The position numbers were made by a program, and so were the translations under genes. 64,000 nt of DNA from Lachnospiraceae bacterium (GTDB lineage Bacteria; Bacillota; Clostridia; Lachnospirales; Lachnospiraceae): NCBI GenBank assembly GCA_017441265.1, contig JAFRYE010000049.1, positions 1 through 64,000 of the forward strand, in the 5' to 3' direction. Below the pieces are notes generated by a model. The model saw only the letters and a list, made by a program, of their open reading frames with translations. It did no database searches and was not told the origin of the DNA. Below are positions 62,901-64,000 of this stretch, one piece after another; position 1 is the first letter of the stretch, and each line of letters begins with the position of its first letter.

Positions 62901-62923
62901 AGTCCGGAGTGAGGTTAGGAAGC

Positions 62924-64000
62924 ATGAGTGATTCGTCAATGATGAAATTGGACGAGAAAGGGGAACGGGATTTTCAGTTTCTCGTCAATGAGTGCCGGAA
63001 TGCGGGCGTGATCGATCAGAACCTGTACGTGGAGTATGATGTCAAGCGCGGTTTGCGCGACAGCAACGGCGCGGGTGTTTTGACCGGACTCACGGAGATT
63101 TCAGATGTCACGGCATATAAACTCGAGGACGGCAAGAAGGTGCCTGCGGACGGCAAGCTGTACTACCAGGGCTATGACGTGCAGGACATGGTGAAGGGCT
63201 TTGCGGATCGCCGGTATGCCTTTGAGGAGACGACGTATCTGCTGCTTTTCGGGGAGTTGCCGAACGAGACGCAGCTGAAGGATTTCATCGAACTGATCAC
63301 GACGTTCCAGTCGCTTTCGAACAAATTCATCCGCGACGTCATCATGAAGGCCGTCAGCGGCAATATCATGAACAGCCTTCAGAAGAGTATTCTGACGCTG
63401 TATTCGTACGATGACAACGCCGAGGATATCTCGGCGGAAAATGTGCTTCGTCAGTCGATGAATCTGATCGCGAAGCTGCCGGTCATCTCAATCTACGCAT
63501 ATTGGTCGTATTTGCATTTCCGCATGGATGAGAGTCTGATCATCCGCAATCCGAAGCCGGAGTACTCGACGGCGGAGAACATTCTCTCGATGTTGCGCCC
63601 CGACGGACGGTTTACGGAGCTTGAGGCGAAGGTTTTGGACATTTGCCTTGTGATCCACGCGGAGCACGGCGGCGGCAACAACTCTACATTTACCACGCAT
63701 GTTGTGACTTCGTCCGGAACGGACACATACTCGGCGACGGCTGCGGCGATCGCATCGTTGAAGGGCTTCCGTCACGGCGGCGCGAACCTGAAGGTTCGTC
63801 AGATGTTTGCCGATCTGAAGGAAAATGTTCTGGATTGGAAGGACGAGAACGCGATCCGCGAGTATCTGACGCGGCTTGTGCGCAAGGAAGCCTTCGACAA
63901 GACGGGACTTGTATACGGTATCGGACACGCGGTGTACACGATTTCCGACCCTCGCCAGGTGATCCTGCGGGACTACGCGATCAAGCTTGCGGCGGAGAAA
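62924..64000 (+). CDS. Citrate synthase (3' end outside window)
   Basis: The frame is open to the window edge, giving 359 residues. Citrate synthase condenses acetyl-CoA and oxaloacetate. The small-domain and active-site segments are clear: GKLYYQGYDVQDMV, the catalytic-His stretch VIHAEHGGGNNST, and the second His in GIGHAVY. The third catalytic residue, an Asp, lies beyond the window. An N-terminal extension of about 60 residues before the core is longer than in many bacterial forms but usual in clostridial ones. Citrate or 2-methylcitrate specificity cannot be told apart here. Confidence 0.92.
   Translation, partial: MSDSSMMKLDEKGERDFQFLVNECRNAGVIDQNLYVEYDVKRGLRDSNGAGVLTGLTEISDVTAYKLEDGKKVPADGKLYYQGYDVQDMVKGFADRRYAFEETTYLLLFGELPNETQLKDFIELITTFQSLSNKFIRDVIMKAVSGNIMNSLQKSILTLYSYDDNAEDISAENVLRQSMNLIAKLPVISIYAYWSYLHFRMDESLIIRNPKPEYSTAENILSMLRPDGRFTELEAKVLDICLVIHAEHGGGNNSTFTTHVVTSSGTDTYSATAAAIASLKGFRHGGANLKVRQMFADLKENVLDWKDENAIREYLTRLVRKEAFDKTGLVYGIGHAVYTISDPRQVILRDYAIKLAAEK

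Overview
The window reads as chromosomal DNA of a Gram-positive, monoderm Clostridia member, most likely a Lachnospiraceae-type Firmicute. The evidence is a T-box leader before valS, a CIRCE-controlled groES-groEL pair, an infC-rpmI-rplT operon behind an attenuator, many lipoproteins with Thr-Pro-rich linkers, a Tad pilus locus without a secretin, and DUF5716/DUF5717-type proteins that I associate with Lachnospiraceae. Core genes are GC-rich. Two stretches are visibly AT-rich: roughly 1.9-6.9 kb (continuing in part to 10 kb around the native infC operon) and 38.3-39.3 kb. No rRNA, tRNA, CRISPR array, transposase or phage gene was seen.

Layout. 1-1.9 kb: end of an acidic macro-domain protein, a small unknown protein, proC. 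1.9-6.9 kb: an AT-rich island with a membrane protein, a C39-like cysteine peptidase cut from its signal anchor by one in-frame stop, an anchored protein, an ABC ATPase/permease pair and a lipoprotein. 7.0-8.4 kb: infC (AUU start), rpmI, rplT. 8.7-13.6 kb: two lipoproteins and a MacB/FtsX-type ABC transporter. 13.7-22.3 kb: a likely single operon of an anchored small protein, a 1190-residue solenoid protein, a BI-1-like membrane protein, an Hsp70/actin-fold protein, a TPR protein, an HD hydrolase and a CmpB-like membrane protein. 22.4-25.5 kb: T-box and valS, which carries an in-frame ochre codon. 25.7-34.3 kb: five lipoproteins from two paralogous families. 34.4-34.8 kb: a large nested palindrome between converging terminators. 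34.9-46.6 kb: archaeal-type aspS, a ricin-like/BIG2/LCAT-like secreted hydrolase, a PIG-L deacetylase, a YfhO-like protein, yegP, a large lipoprotein and an MBL-fold hydrolase. 46.7-48.8 kb: groES-groEL. 49.1-59.0 kb: a ten-gene Tad (Flp pilus) operon. 59.1-64 kb: a cytidylate-kinase-like protein, a carbohydrate-binding-type lipoprotein, an E2-like acyltransferase, an SDR and the start of citrate synthase.

The strongest unexplained signal is not a gene. The octamer GGAAAATG/CATTTTCC occurs 38 times by my hand count, 24 of them as the 9-mer CGGAAAATG/CATTTTCCG. It is on both strands, in genes and between genes, and is absent from the AT-rich island. The best candidate for an undescribed protein system is the 13.7-20.9 kb cluster built on a giant DUF5717-like protein and a DnaK-like ATPase-fold protein.
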